Positions 15,897 through 24,660 are shown, numbered from the stretch's first letter. The stretch is DNA of 30,886 bases from an uncultured Erwinia sp. (GCA_946221915.1 CAMIKG010000055.1:1-30886), one strand, 5' to 3'. Program-made: numbers and translations. Notes: generated from the sequence alone by a model not told the origin.

Positions 15897-16652
15897 ATGT
15901 CCTCACTTATTACGCTGGAAAATATTTCTGTGACCTTTGGTCAGCGCCGTGTGCTGTCTGATGTCTCACTGAAGCTGCAGCCCGGCCGTATCCTGACACT
16001 GCTCGGCCCGAACGGCGCAGGCAAATCTACCCTGGTCCGGGTGGTGCTGGGACTGATCCAGCCCGCTGGCGGCAAACTGACGCGCCCGGCGGACTTACGA
16101 ATCGGCTATGTGCCGCAAAAACTGCATCTCGACAGCACGCTGCCGCTGACCGTTGACCGCTTTATGCGCCTGCGCCCCGGGGTGAAACGCGCCGATATCC
16201 TGCCTGCGCTGAAGCGCGTGCAGGCCGGCCATCTGCTCGATTATCCGCTGCAAAAACTCTCCGGCGGTGAAACCCAGCGTGTGCTGCTGGCGCGCGCCCT
16301 GCTTAACCAGCCGCAATTGCTGGTGCTGGATGAGCCGACTCAGGGCGTGGACGTTAATGGTCAGGTGGCGCTGTACGATCTGATCGACCAGCTGCGGCGC
16401 GAACTGAATTGCGGTGTGCTGATGGTGTCGCACGATCTGCATCTGGTGATGGCGAAAACCGATGAAGTGCTGTGCCTCAACCAGCATATCTGCTGTTCCG
16501 GTACACCGGAGGTGGTCGCGCAGCATCCGGAATTTATCTCCATGTTCGGCCCGCGCGGCGCAGAGCAGCTGGCTATTTACCGCCACCACCATAATCACCG
16601 TCACGACCTGCAGGGACGTATTATTCTGCGCAGAGGACAAGGCCCGTCATGA
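15897..16652 (+). CDS. znuC: Zinc ABC transporter ATP-binding protein ZnuC
   Basis: The ATPase of the ZnuABC high-affinity zinc importer. The ATG at 15897 (MSSLITLEN) gives 251 residues, the E. coli length; an in-frame TTG two codons upstream is unlikely. Walker A is GPNGAGKST (37-45), the ABC signature LSGGE is 121-125, Walker B LLVLDEP is 141-147, and the H-loop is in MVSHDLH. The C-terminus carries the His-rich YRHHHNHRHD segment typical of ZnuC. It overlaps znuB by 4 bases (ATGA), so the two are translationally coupled. Confidence 0.96.
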   Translation: MSSLITLENISVTFGQRRVLSDVSLKLQPGRILTLLGPNGAGKSTLVRVVLGLIQPAGGKLTRPADLRIGYVPQKLHLDSTLPLTVDRFMRLRPGVKRADILPALKRVQAGHLLDYPLQKLSGGETQRVLLARALLNQPQLLVLDEPTQGVDVNGQVALYDLIDQLRRELNCGVLMVSHDLHLVMAKTDEVLCLNQHICCSGTPEVVAQHPEFISMFGPRGAEQLAIYRHHHNHRHDLQGRIILRRGQGPS

Positions 16653-17434
16653 TTGAATTGTTACTTCCCGGCTGGCTCGGCGGCATACTGCTGGCGCTGG
16701 CGGCGGGTCCACTGGGCTCGTTTGTTGTCTGGCGGCGCATGTCCTATTTCGGCGATACCCTGGCGCACGCATCACTGCTCGGCGTCGCCTTTGGCCTGCT
16801 GCTGAATGTGAACCCTTTTTATGCGGTGATTGCCGTTACCCTGCTGCTGTCGGTCGGCCTGGTATGGCTGGAGCGCCGTCCACACCTGGCGATCGATACC
16901 CTGCTCGGCATTATGGCGCACAGCGCGCTGTCGCTGGGTCTGGTGGTGGTCAGCCTGATGGCCAATGTGCGGGTTGATTTGATGGCTTATCTGTTTGGCG
17001 ATCTGCTGTCTGTCACGCCGGCCGATCTGATCACTATCGCCGTCGGCGTCGCGCTGGTGCTGGCGATTCTCGGCTGGCAGTGGCGGGCGTTGTTATCGAT
17101 CACCATCAGCCCGGAGATGGCGCAGGTGGATGGCGTCAATATCCAGCGCACCAAACTGCTGCTGATGCTGGTTACCGCGCTGACCATTGGCGTGGCGATG
17201 AAGTTTGTCGGTGCGCTGATCATCACTTCGCTGCTGATTATCCCTGCCGCGACGGCACGCCGCTTCTCGCGCTCCCCGGAGCAGATGGCGCTGATTGCCG
17301 TGGCGATCGGTGCGTTAGCGGTCACCGGCGGACTGGCCTTTTCCGCCAGCTATGATACGCCAGCAGGCCCTTCCGTAGTGCTGTGTGCGGCGGCGATGTT
17401 TGTGCTGAGCATGGTGAAGCGCCCGTCCGTGTGA
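16649..17434 (+). CDS. znuB: Zinc ABC transporter permease ZnuB
   Basis: A 261-residue, very hydrophobic ABC-3 family permease with the same length as E. coli ZnuB. It forms the inner-membrane channel for zinc entry with ZnuC. The conserved N-terminal GPLGSFVVWRRMSYFGDTLAH is present, apart from the usual substitutions, followed by about seven to eight hydrophobic segments. It ends the znuCB operon. The next 194 bases have no other gene and no strong intrinsic terminator, only a weak CCCCTG/CAGGGG pairing near 17447-17475. Confidence 0.95.
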   Translation: MIELLLPGWLGGILLALAAGPLGSFVVWRRMSYFGDTLAHASLLGVAFGLLLNVNPFYAVIAVTLLLSVGLVWLERRPHLAIDTLLGIMAHSALSLGLVVVSLMANVRVDLMAYLFGDLLSVTPADLITIAVGVALVLAILGWQWRALLSITISPEMAQVDGVNIQRTKLLLMLVTALTIGVAMKFVGALIITSLLIIPAATARRFSRSPEQMALIAVAIGALAVTGGLAFSASYDTPAGPSVVLCAAAMFVLSMVKRPSV

Positions 17435-17628
17435 TCCCCTTCCCTGCCTCCCCTGCGCCGCCTCAGGCCAGGGGATAGCCCCCGCGTCTTTTTCGGTTCA
17501 CGGCTATTTCTTACCGTTTCACCTGCGCCTGCCCCCTGCGCACTGGCGAATTATATAAAATCGTCACCGGCAAATATGCCACTCTTTTGCTGGCAGAATA
17601 TCCACTCGCTCAGGCAAGGATGGCAGGA

Positions 17629-20600
17629 ATGGTAAATGTATCAGCTGATGGCACAGTCGGACTGCATCACGATCGGCAACCCGCGCTTAGCGCCCCTTCC
17701 GCCGGGGGTCAGATCAATCTGGTGCAGGCAACTAACGTGGCGCAAAATTTAACCGCTGCAGAGTTTCCCATCGCTTCATCCTCTGCCGATAATCCCTCGC
17801 CACCCACACTGGTTGTCGCCAGTACCTCCAATATAACGGCGCAGACAGCGGACGCATCGGCTGTGATGCCCTGGGATCTGACGGAAAAAACGTTACTGCA
17901 GCTTACCGCCAGCCCGTCAGATGACCTGCTCCGCCAGCGCAGCGCCAGTTCACCACCGCTATCTGTCGTTGGGCATGTGCTAAGTAAGGTAACAGGTTCT
18001 GCATCAATACCTACTTACCTTGATGATTCATCGCTTATCTGCGAGACGAAATCTGCGACACAAAACGCGGCGAAAAAGTCTGCCAGCCCGCGGGAAATCC
18101 TGCGCAGCACAATCGCAGAAGATCTTACCGAGACAGAAAAACGGGCGGAGCGGCAAATGAAACTCAACGCACTGGGCCGGATGCTGGCAAAACGCGCGCC
18201 CGGTGTTCGGCTGGAATGGGCGGATTTTGACTTGAGTAGTCTGAATTTAAGCACGCTCGGTATGTCACTGGAGGATATCCATTTCATCAATTGCCAGCTT
18301 AACAACGTCCTTTTTCCTGCTGCATTGCTTAGCTGCCAGTTCACAGAGTGTGAGGCAAACAATATCAGCCTTAACAAAGTCGTGCTGACGAAGTGTGACA
18401 TCATCAGCTCAAGATTTAATCAGCTAAAGCTGCAGTCAACTCAGCTGTTCAGCTGCACTCTGTCTTATGTGCAACTGTGCGGCGCAGAAGCGAGAGAAAC
18501 CCTTTTTTCTCACAGCGCACTGACCGCCTGCAATTTATCTGGCACGACTCTGACGCAGTGTCGTTTTCCAGGCACCACGCTGGCTAATAATATCTGGGCC
18601 AACACCACCAGCCGCGACAATGTGTTCAATGGCGCCACGCTGATGGGAGCATTTCGTGGCGCCGACTTTAGCGACGACTCCATGCGAAAGGTGGCCATCG
18701 CTGACGCCGATTTCTCTGGCGTGGTGCTCGCTGATAACTGCACCCTGGCACCGCCCACCCCAGAGGAGATAATGCGTTATTTTGCCCCAGACAATCCTCT
18801 CAGCGTTGGGTTGCTGAATGCCATTCACTCCAGTGAAGAAGGTGAATTAGCCATCAAAACCCGGCTGGTGCGTCAGCTGATTAAACCGCTCGATCTCAAC
18901 GATATTGTTGTACCAGCAAAAGTGGCGAAATCGCTGCTCACCATTCTGAGCCGCCCACCCTATCGGGACGACCGCCGTATCTATCCTTTTGTCATGGCGC
19001 TGCTGCCCAGTGTCGAACCCATGAACGCCACCACATTTCTTTCTGTACAGGAGCGGATGACGTGGCGTAATGCGCTCGCGATTCTGCGCGCGCCTGCTGA
19101 GCTGGAGCGAAGAGTGTATGAGGAGCATAACCGCTACGGCAAGATGCAGGTGTTTGAACAAATCGTGAATCGCTCACGCAGCAACCGCCCGCTGACGATA
19201 CATGGCGTAAATATTCGCGAGATCACCTTCAACGGCTGGCACTTTAAAAATACAGACCTGAGCTTTGGCGATTTTCGCAGCAGCCAGTTTCACAACTGCA
19301 CCTTTGACCGTTGCAAGCTGCGTGAGGCGTTGCTGCAAAAGTGCTATTTCATTAACTGTACCTTCTCGGGTGAGGCAGATATGACGGCCGCTGATTTAAC
19401 CGACGCGGTGCTGGTTAACTGCCAGTTAAACCATCTTGAAGCAAGCCGTATTATTTTTACCCGGGCGCGCATTGAAGATGTCGAGCTTAAAGATGCCAAT
19501 TTAACCGGTGCTGAGATGTCCGGCAGCTACCTGATCAACTGTGCACTCACCGGCAGCGATCTCTCCGCCGCAACGCTGCATAATGCAAGACTGGTGACCA
19601 CGTTAATGGATAGCACCTTGCTGGCAGAGTGCTCGCTGGCAAATAGTACGCTGTACAATGTGACGTTTGCTGGTGCGGATCTCTCTGCCGCCGGGCTGGA
19701 AGAGATAGATATGATCAATGCCTGTTTCCGCGATTGCCAGCTGAATGAAAGCCTGACGATTCAGTTCCCACAGTGGGATGACACCACCCTGAAGCTTTAC
19801 CTAGACCATTTCTCGCATCCCGAAGGCAGCCTGCTGCAGACACTGGCAACCATTCCCGATGAGTATGCCGAACTGAGAATGTTGCTGGCGGAAGCGCTAA
19901 TGAGATCCCTTCAGGCGAGCGGGAGAGATCTCACCTCATATATCAAACCGTTAATTGATACTTTTGGCCGCCAGCTGTGGCGGCAGAACCCGATAATCCA
20001 GGCATTCAGCCATCAACTGATCGAACAACATTTCTCCGCATATGATCGGCATACGCTTCCACCGCTGGGTGTTCGCGCCGTTAGCGCGATCATTGAAAAT
20101 CTGCAGGACAACCTGGCGCTGGCATACCACCACCAGAGTGCCTTTACCCAGCTGATCAACCAGGCCGTTTTCGTCGAGCAGCATGCTGCATTACGTGAAC
20201 GGGCGCTGCATATTTATGACAGTTATCTCCGGTCCCCCGCAGTCAGGAGTGAGCTGGAGCAACGCAATAGCGTCAGCATATTCAATAACGTGATTGCATC
20301 TGAAATGGACTGGCAGGATGCGCAGGCAACGAATTTCCTGCTGATTTCAGCGCAACCTGATGGCCCGCTGATGCTGCTGTCTGGCACTAACCTGCAGCGT
20401 ATGCTCGGCAGCCTTCCCGTCAGCTGGGACGGCTACTGGCTGATCCGAAATGGCCGGGTTCTTGAGCATGCAGAATACACGACGGAGCAACTGCTCAGGC
20501 TGCATTTTCCGATGTTTTACCCTGCCTGGCAGGAGCAACAGCGTCTCAGCCCACTCAGTAAACTCATCTCCGCGCTGCATCTTGATGACGATCTTTATAC

Positions 20601-21189
20601 GCTATTTATCAATGCGGCCAGTCAGTCCGTCAGTACGAGGAAACTGACCGATCTGGCGTCTTTACAGTCACTGGAGCAGGCGTTCCGCCCACTGCTGAAA
20701 TGGAAAGACGATGGCAGCAGAGAGTGCAGCCTGACGGAGCAACATTGTCAGGAAATTTTCAGCCTGTATGGGTTAGATGACGCCAGCGAGCGCGCAAAAG
20801 CGGAAACGCTGTTCTGCATCGCGATTGTCTTTACGCGCTATGCCGCAGCCACACATTTCGGTGATGATGTTAACTCTCCGCCGCCAGTCAGGTCTTATGC
20901 CTACGCCTGCATGGCGGAGGCACGCCGGCGAGCGGGCGATGAGATTTTCATTGTTGCCCCTCCCACCACAGACGTCGCACCGAACATTGATTATTTTCCG
21001 GAGTGGCAGGGACGTCTGCTGGGCACGGCACAACCGGCGAGGAGAAACGATCAGGAGGGTGAAGAGGCTGACGAAGAGGTGGTTAACTATCTTCATTGTG
21101 CCGATACGCTGGCAACGCATATGCTGGGCCTGGCTCAGATGGTCTGCCCGGAAACCGTGAACCGCTTTTATCCGCCCACCTGGAGCTGA
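17629..21189 (+). CDS. SopA/NleL-like (HECT-like E3 ubiquitin ligase) pentapeptide-repeat protein
   Basis: From the ATG at 17629 (AAGGA 8 bases upstream) the protein has 1186 residues; an ATG at 17620 or TTG at 17587 is possible. Order: Ser/Thr-rich disordered N-terminus (1 to about 155); charged helix to 193; pentapeptide beta-helix 1 (about 194-371); helical region (372-521); beta-helix 2 (523-713); and a long helical C-terminus. The final 660 residues match the layout of the type III effectors SopA and NleL (782 residues, catalytic C753). Here C1157 (LHCADTLATHM) also lies 29 residues from the end. Ligase activity on host proteins is inferred. No secretion gene, chaperone or hrp box was seen. 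The gene is an insertion between znuB and ruvB, and its codon use looks more AT-rich than its neighbours. Confidence 0.75.
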   Translation: MVNVSADGTVGLHHDRQPALSAPSAGGQINLVQATNVAQNLTAAEFPIASSSADNPSPPTLVVASTSNITAQTADASAVMPWDLTEKTLLQLTASPSDDLLRQRSASSPPLSVVGHVLSKVTGSASIPTYLDDSSLICETKSATQNAAKKSASPREILRSTIAEDLTETEKRAERQMKLNALGRMLAKRAPGVRLEWADFDLSSLNLSTLGMSLEDIHFINCQLNNVLFPAALLSCQFTECEANNISLNKVVLTKCDIISSRFNQLKLQSTQLFSCTLSYVQLCGAEARETLFSHSALTACNLSGTTLTQCRFPGTTLANNIWANTTSRDNVFNGATLMGAFRGADFSDDSMRKVAIADADFSGVVLADNCTLAPPTPEEIMRYFAPDNPLSVGLLNAIHSSEEGELAIKTRLVRQLIKPLDLNDIVVPAKVAKSLLTILSRPPYRDDRRIYPFVMALLPSVEPMNATTFLSVQERMTWRNALAILRAPAELERRVYEEHNRYGKMQVFEQIVNRSRSNRPLTIHGVNIREITFNGWHFKNTDLSFGDFRSSQFHNCTFDRCKLREALLQKCYFINCTFSGEADMTAADLTDAVLVNCQLNHLEASRIIFTRARIEDVELKDANLTGAEMSGSYLINCALTGSDLSAATLHNARLVTTLMDSTLLAECSLANSTLYNVTFAGADLSAAGLEEIDMINACFRDCQLNESLTIQFPQWDDTTLKLYLDHFSHPEGSLLQTLATIPDEYAELRMLLAEALMRSLQASGRDLTSYIKPLIDTFGRQLWRQNPIIQAFSHQLIEQHFSAYDRHTLPPLGVRAVSAIIENLQDNLALAYHHQSAFTQLINQAVFVEQHAALRERALHIYDSYLRSPAVRSELEQRNSVSIFNNVIASEMDWQDAQATNFLLISAQPDGPLMLLSGTNLQRMLGSLPVSWDGYWLIRNGRVLEHAEYTTEQLLRLHFPMFYPAWQEQQRLSPLSKLISALHLDDDLYTLFINAASQSVSTRKLTDLASLQSLEQAFRPLLKWKDDGSRECSLTEQHCQEIFSLYGLDDASERAKAETLFCIAIVFTRYAAATHFGDDVNSPPPVRSYAYACMAEARRRAGDEIFIVAPPTTDVAPNIDYFPEWQGRLLGTAQPARRNDQEGEEADEEVVNYLHCADTLATHMLGLAQMVCPETVNRFYPPTWS

Positions 21190-21198
21190 CCGAACGGC

Positions 21199-21229
21199 TT
21201 TATCCCGCCAGCGCTACTGGCGGGATAAA
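21199..21229. terminator. 13-bp perfect hairpin between convergent sopA-like gene and ruvB
   Basis: TTTATCCCGCCAG (21199-21211) pairs with CTGGCGGGATAAA (21217-21229), loop CGCTA. It lies 9 bases after the sopA-like stop and 14 bases before the ruvB end. The short U/A tracts are inside the stem, so it probably serves as a bidirectional terminator of moderate strength. Confidence 0.75.
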
Positions 21230-21243
21230 TATCAGCGCTGACA

Positions 21244-22251
21244 TTAGCTGTCGTCGCGGCTGATACCAAAGTGTTTATACGCATGCTGGGTGGCGATACG
21301 GCCACGCGGGGTACGCTGGATAAAGCCCTGCTGGATAAGATAAGGCTCCAGCACATCCTCGATGGTTTCGCGCTCTTCGCCGATGGCGGCCGCAAGGTTG
21401 TCGAGACCCACCGGGCCACCGGTGAATTTATCGATAATCGCCAGCAGCAGTTTGCGGTCCATATAGTCGAAACCTTCGGTGTCGACATTCAGCATGTCCA
21501 GCGCCTGCGACGCCACATTGCCGCTCATCTCGCCGTTGGCGCGCACTTCGGCGAAGTCACGCACGCGACGCAACAGGCGGTTCGCGATACGTGGCGTACC
21601 ACGCGAACGACGGGCGACTTCCAGCGCGCCTTCATCGCTCAGCGGCAGACCAAGGCAGGCGGCGCTGCGTGACACAATGTGCTGCAGATCTTCTACCCGA
21701 TAGAACTCCAGACGCTGCACGATGCCAAAGCGGTCACGCAGTGGTGAAGTCAGGGAACCGGCGCGCGTAGTGGCGCCAATCAGGGTAAAGGGAGGTAAAT
21801 CGAGTTTAATCGAGCGCGCCGCTGGGCCTTCACCGATCATGATATCCAGCTGGTAATCTTCCATTGCCGGATAGAGCACCTCTTCCACCACCGGCGACAG
21901 GCGGTGAATCTCATCGATAAACAGCACATCGTGTGGTTCGAGGTTGGTAAGCATCGCCGCCAGATCGCCCGCTTTTTCCAGCACCGGGCCAGAGGTGGTA
22001 CGCAGATTAACGCCCATTTCGTTGGCGACAATATTCGCCAGCGTGGTTTTACCAAGGCCGGGTGGTCCGAAGATCAGCAGGTGATCGAGCGCGTCACCGC
22101 GCATTTTCGCCGCCTGGATAAAGATCTCCATCTGCTCGCGCACCTGCGGCTGGCCGACATATTCGCCCAGCAATTTCGGGCGGATAGCGCGGTCGATAAT
22201 CTCTTCTTCACTGATGGCGCCCGGCGAGACCAGACGATCGGCTTCAATCAT
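21244..22251 (-). CDS. ruvB: Holliday junction branch-migration ATPase RuvB
   Basis: RuvB is the hexameric AAA+ motor that drives branch migration with RuvA. It has 335 residues (E. coli 336). Walker A is GPPGLGKT (62-69), Walker B/DEIH is 113-116, and the sensor segment GATTRAG and arginine-finger region RDRFG follow. The C-terminal winged helix ends in TPRGRIATQHAYKHFG. It starts 8 bases after the ruvA stop, forming the ruvAB operon under the LexA-type site at 22928-22943. Confidence 0.97.
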   Translation of the reverse strand: MIEADRLVSPGAISEEEIIDRAIRPKLLGEYVGQPQVREQMEIFIQAAKMRGDALDHLLIFGPPGLGKTTLANIVANEMGVNLRTTSGPVLEKAGDLAAMLTNLEPHDVLFIDEIHRLSPVVEEVLYPAMEDYQLDIMIGEGPAARSIKLDLPPFTLIGATTRAGSLTSPLRDRFGIVQRLEFYRVEDLQHIVSRSAACLGLPLSDEGALEVARRSRGTPRIANRLLRRVRDFAEVRANGEMSGNVASQALDMLNVDTEGFDYMDRKLLLAIIDKFTGGPVGLDNLAAAIGEERETIEDVLEPYLIQQGFIQRTPRGRIATQHAYKHFGISRDDS

Positions 22252-22259
22252 GCTTTACC

Positions 22260-22874
22260 TCAAATGGCTGCGCGGAGAGCGTCGCGGATCAGTGTCTCAC
22301 AGTCTGCGCCTGGACGCGCGACTTTGCTGATCATACGGCTGGCTTCCTGCGGTTTATAGCCCAGCGCCACCAGCGCAGATACCGCTTCCGCTTCGGCGTC
22401 GTTTTCCACCGGCGCCGGACTTTCGCTGGTCAGCGCGAAGGTCGAATCGGCAGCAAACAGGTCGCCATGCATGCCTTTGAAGCGGTCTTTCATCTCCACC
22501 ACCAGGCGTTCTGCAGTTTTCTTGCCGACGCCAGGCAGTTTTACCAGTGCGGCGATCTCTTCGCGTTCCACGGCGGTCACGAACTGCTGTGCTGACATAC
22601 CGGAGAGAATGGCCAGCGCCAGTTTCGGCCCAACGCCGTTCACTTTGATCAGTTCGCGAAACAGCGCGCGTTCCTGTTTGCTGTTGAAACCAAACAGCAG
22701 CTGCGCATCTTCACGCACCACAAAATGGGTAAAGATAATCGCTTCGTGATTCAGCTCAGGCAGCTCGTAAAAACAGGTCATCGGCATATGCACTTCATAG
22801 CCTACCCCGCTGGCTTCGATTAATACCAGTGGGGGTTGTTTCTCAAGAATGATGCCTCTCAGACGACCTATCAC
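22260..22874 (-). CDS. ruvA: Holliday junction DNA-binding protein RuvA
   Basis: RuvA binds four-way junctions as tetramers and loads RuvB. The chosen start is GTG at 22874 (VIGRLRGII...), giving 204 residues (E. coli 203), with AAGGAAG upstream. The frame is open 33 bases further but that part is not conserved. It contains the N-terminal OB fold, two helix-hairpin-helix motifs (VNGVGPKLALAIL and LPGVGKKTAERL), an acidic linker, and the C-terminal RuvB-binding domain (EAVSALVALGYKPQEASRMI). The upstream region carries a LexA-type box. Confidence 0.96.
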   Translation of the reverse strand: MIGRLRGIILEKQPPLVLIEASGVGYEVHMPMTCFYELPELNHEAIIFTHFVVREDAQLLFGFNSKQERALFRELIKVNGVGPKLALAILSGMSAQQFVTAVEREEIAALVKLPGVGKKTAERLVVEMKDRFKGMHGDLFAADSTFALTSESPAPVENDAEAEAVSALVALGYKPQEASRMISKVARPGADCETLIRDALRAAI

Positions 22875-22919
22875 GTTAGCTTCCTTTGGATTATCAGGGG
22901 TTGGCACTGTTTATAACAT

Positions 22920-22946
22920 AAAAAAGGCTGGATGAATATCCAGCCT
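22920..22946 (-). terminator. Apparent terminator of ruvC, overlapping the LexA box
   Basis: On the minus strand a 9-bp stem (AGGCTGGAT with ATCCAGCCT, 4-base loop) is followed at once by six U residues. It lies upstream of ruvA and downstream of ruvC and the 201-bp repeat, so it would end the ruvC transcript. Confidence 0.75.
22928..22943. promoter_or_regulatory. LexA (SOS) box upstream of ruvA
   Basis: On the minus strand the sequence is CTGGATATTCATCCAG, a CTGG-N8-CCAG palindrome. It differs by two central bases from the E. coli ruvA SOS box as I recall it (CTGGATATCTATCCAG). It begins 54 bases before the ruvA GTG. The adjacent TTATGTTATAAA stretch can serve as the -10 region. Confidence 0.75.
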
Positions 22947-22954
22947 GAGATTGA

Positions 22955-23155
22955 TGACAAACACCAAATTACACAAGGGCTCTTCGCTGTGGCACCGAGT
23001 CTGCGCCGGGAACACGGTCAGATCGGAAAGTCGCTTTTCGCCATCCCTGGCCGCTCGGCCCGCGCCTTCCATGGCGCGGGACGCTTTCCTCTTCTGACCG
23101 TGTTCCCGGCGTTTTAGGCTTATTCGTTGCTGTTTGTATCGTCTGGAGTTTGTCA
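22955..23155 (-). repeat. 201-bp palindromic repeat element, copy A
   Basis: A non-coding element between ruvC and ruvA. Its ends are an 8-bp perfect inverted repeat, TGACAAAC (22955-22962) and GTTTGTCA (23148-23155). The core has 18-bp perfect arms (23005-23022 with 23093-23110). An inner GGAAAG/CTTTCC pairing and a CCCGCGCC/GGCGCGGG hairpin also fit. An inverted copy of exactly the same length lies at 28649-28849; the cores are alike at most positions and the flanks in blocks. No ORF of substance lies inside. Strand is arbitrary, set opposite to copy B. Confidence 0.85.
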
Positions 23156-23164
23156 GTTAGCTGG

Positions 23165-23689
23165 CTAAGGACGCAAACGCCCGCGCGCCAGTTGCAGACG
23201 CCCGCTGCTCAGCTGGCTGGCGTTCTGGCTGACATGGCAGTGGGTGATGGCGATCGCCAGCGCATCGGCGGCATCCGCCTGCGGATTGGCCGCCAGCTTC
23301 AGCAAGGTACGCACCATGTGCTGCACCTGGCTTTTCTCTGCGCTGCCAATGCCGACCACGGTCTGTTTGACCTGGCGCGCCGCGTATTCAAACACCGGCA
23401 AATCCTGATTCACCGCCGCGACAATCGCCGCACCACGCGCCTGCCCCAGTTTCAACGCCGAATCGGCATTTTTCGCCATAAATACCTGTTCGATGGCAAA
23501 AAACTCAGGCTGGAACTGGGTAATAATCTCGCTGACGCCAGCGTAGATCAGCTTCAGGCGTGACGGCAGATCGGTGACATTGGTGCGGATACAGCCGCTG
23601 CCAAGGTAAGTAAGCTGCCGCCCGACCTGACGAATGACACCATAACCGGTGACGCGTGAACCAGGGTCGATACCCAGAATAATGGCCAT
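23165..23689 (-). CDS. ruvC: Holliday junction resolvase RuvC
   Basis: RuvC is the dimeric nuclease that cuts Holliday junctions. The ATG at 23689 with GGAG 7 bases upstream gives 174 residues (E. coli 173); a GTG one codon earlier is less likely. All four catalytic acids are present: D8 (GIDPGSR), E67 (AIEQVF), D139 and D142 (QADAADAL). It lies downstream of yebC on the same strand. The gap to ruvA (290 bp) holds the 201-bp element and a terminator; in E. coli that gap holds yebB. Confidence 0.97.
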   Translation of the reverse strand: MAIILGIDPGSRVTGYGVIRQVGRQLTYLGSGCIRTNVTDLPSRLKLIYAGVSEIITQFQPEFFAIEQVFMAKNADSALKLGQARGAAIVAAVNQDLPVFEYAARQVKQTVVGIGSAEKSQVQHMVRTLLKLAANPQADAADALAIAITHCHVSQNASQLSSGRLQLARGRLRP

Positions 23690-23726
23690 CACGCGTCTCC
23701 GTCAGAGTGTTGCAGGCACGACGCCA

Positions 23727-24470
23727 TTACAGGGTCGCCGCGACCTCATCAGAAATTTCACCGTTATGGTAAACTTCCTGAACGTCGTCACAGTCTTCCA
23801 GCATATCGATCAGACGCAGCAGTTTTGGCGCGGTTTCCGCGTCCAGATCGGCTTTGGTCGAAGGGATCATCGACACTTCAGCCGATTCCGCCGTCAGACC
23901 CGCCGCATCCAGCGCGTCTTTTACCTGACCCAGCGATTCCCAGGCGGTAAACACATCAATCGCGCCGTCGTCATAGGTGACCACGTCTTCTGCGCCCGCT
24001 TCCAGCGCGGCATCCATCACCGTGTCTTCATCCAGACCTGGTGCGTATGAAATCACGCCTTTTTTGCTGAACAGGTAAGCTACGGAACCGTCGGTGCCGA
24101 GGTTGCCACCGGTTTTGGTGAAGGCATGACGCACTTCAGACACGGTACGGTTACGGTTATCACTCAGGCACTCGACCATCACGGCAGAGCCGCCCGGACC
24201 GTAACCTTCATAGATAATGGTTTCCATGTTGCTGTCGTCTTCACCACCGACGCCGCGCGCAATGGCACGGTTCATGGTGTCACGCGTCATGTTGTTGGAC
24301 AGTGCTTTGTCCATTGCCGCACGCAGACGCGGGTTGGAGCCCGGATCGCCACCGCCCAGCTTCGCGGCGGTCACCAGCTCGCGAATGATTTTGGTGAAGA
24401 TTTTTCCGCGCTTGGCATCCTGTGCCGCTTTACGGTGCTTGGTATTCGCCCATTTACTATGGCCAGCCAT
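23727..24470 (-). CDS. yebC: YebC/TACO1-family protein
   Basis: The protein has 247 residues and the YebC hallmark start MAGHSKWANTKHRKAAQDAKRG, apart from small changes. It includes the conserved TKIIRELVTAAKLGG, YEGYGPGG and TDGSVAYLF blocks. The family was long annotated as transcriptional regulators; recent work on bacterial YebC and mitochondrial TACO1 ties it to translation of polyproline-rich proteins. A GGAGAAAT site precedes the ATG. It sits 37 bases ahead of ruvC and probably shares a transcript with it, a conserved pairing. Confidence 0.96.
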   Translation of the reverse strand: MAGHSKWANTKHRKAAQDAKRGKIFTKIIRELVTAAKLGGGDPGSNPRLRAAMDKALSNNMTRDTMNRAIARGVGGEDDSNMETIIYEGYGPGGSAVMVECLSDNRNRTVSEVRHAFTKTGGNLGTDGSVAYLFSKKGVISYAPGLDEDTVMDAALEAGAEDVVTYDDGAIDVFTAWESLGQVKDALDAAGLTAESAEVSMIPSTKADLDAETAPKLLRLIDMLEDCDDVQEVYHNGEISDEVAATL

Positions 24471-24536
24471 TTGTTAAATTTCTCCTCGAGCCCGAACAGG
24501 CTATCTTACTCGCGATTTTGCCCCCGGGCAGTGCTC

Positions 24537-24570
24537 GCAATCCTCACGTACATAAGTACGCTGCGGTTGC
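24537..24570. repeat. Imperfect hairpin in the nudB-yebC gap
   Basis: GCAATCCTCACGTAC and GTACGCTGCGGTTGC can pair at about 10 of 15 positions around a short AT-rich loop; the inner ACGTAC/GTACG part is best. It lies in a 190-bp gap with no gene. A small GTGAG/CTCAC hairpin follows at 24583-24596. This resembles short interspersed palindromes I have seen in enterobacteria, but no second copy was noticed in the window. Confidence 0.45.
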
Positions 24571-24660
24571 TGCGCGCTGGCCGTGAGCAAACTCACTTCG
24601 ACGATTACGCCTGACGCTGTAAGCCGACAATATCGACTTCATCAGGCATTCAAATAAAAA

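Noticed and set aside
17587..17628. TTG start at 17587 or ATG at 17620 for the SopA-like gene
   Set aside because: Neither has as good a ribosome site as the ATG at 17629 (AAGGA, 8-base spacing); kept as possible alternatives.
22932..23117. Small ORF (61 codons) in the ruvA-ruvC gap
   Set aside because: It runs through the palindromic element and is explained by the repeat rather than by coding.
24537..24596. tRNA or small RNA gene in the nudB-yebC gap
   Set aside because: Only imperfect local hairpins are present; no cloverleaf, promoter or terminator was evident.
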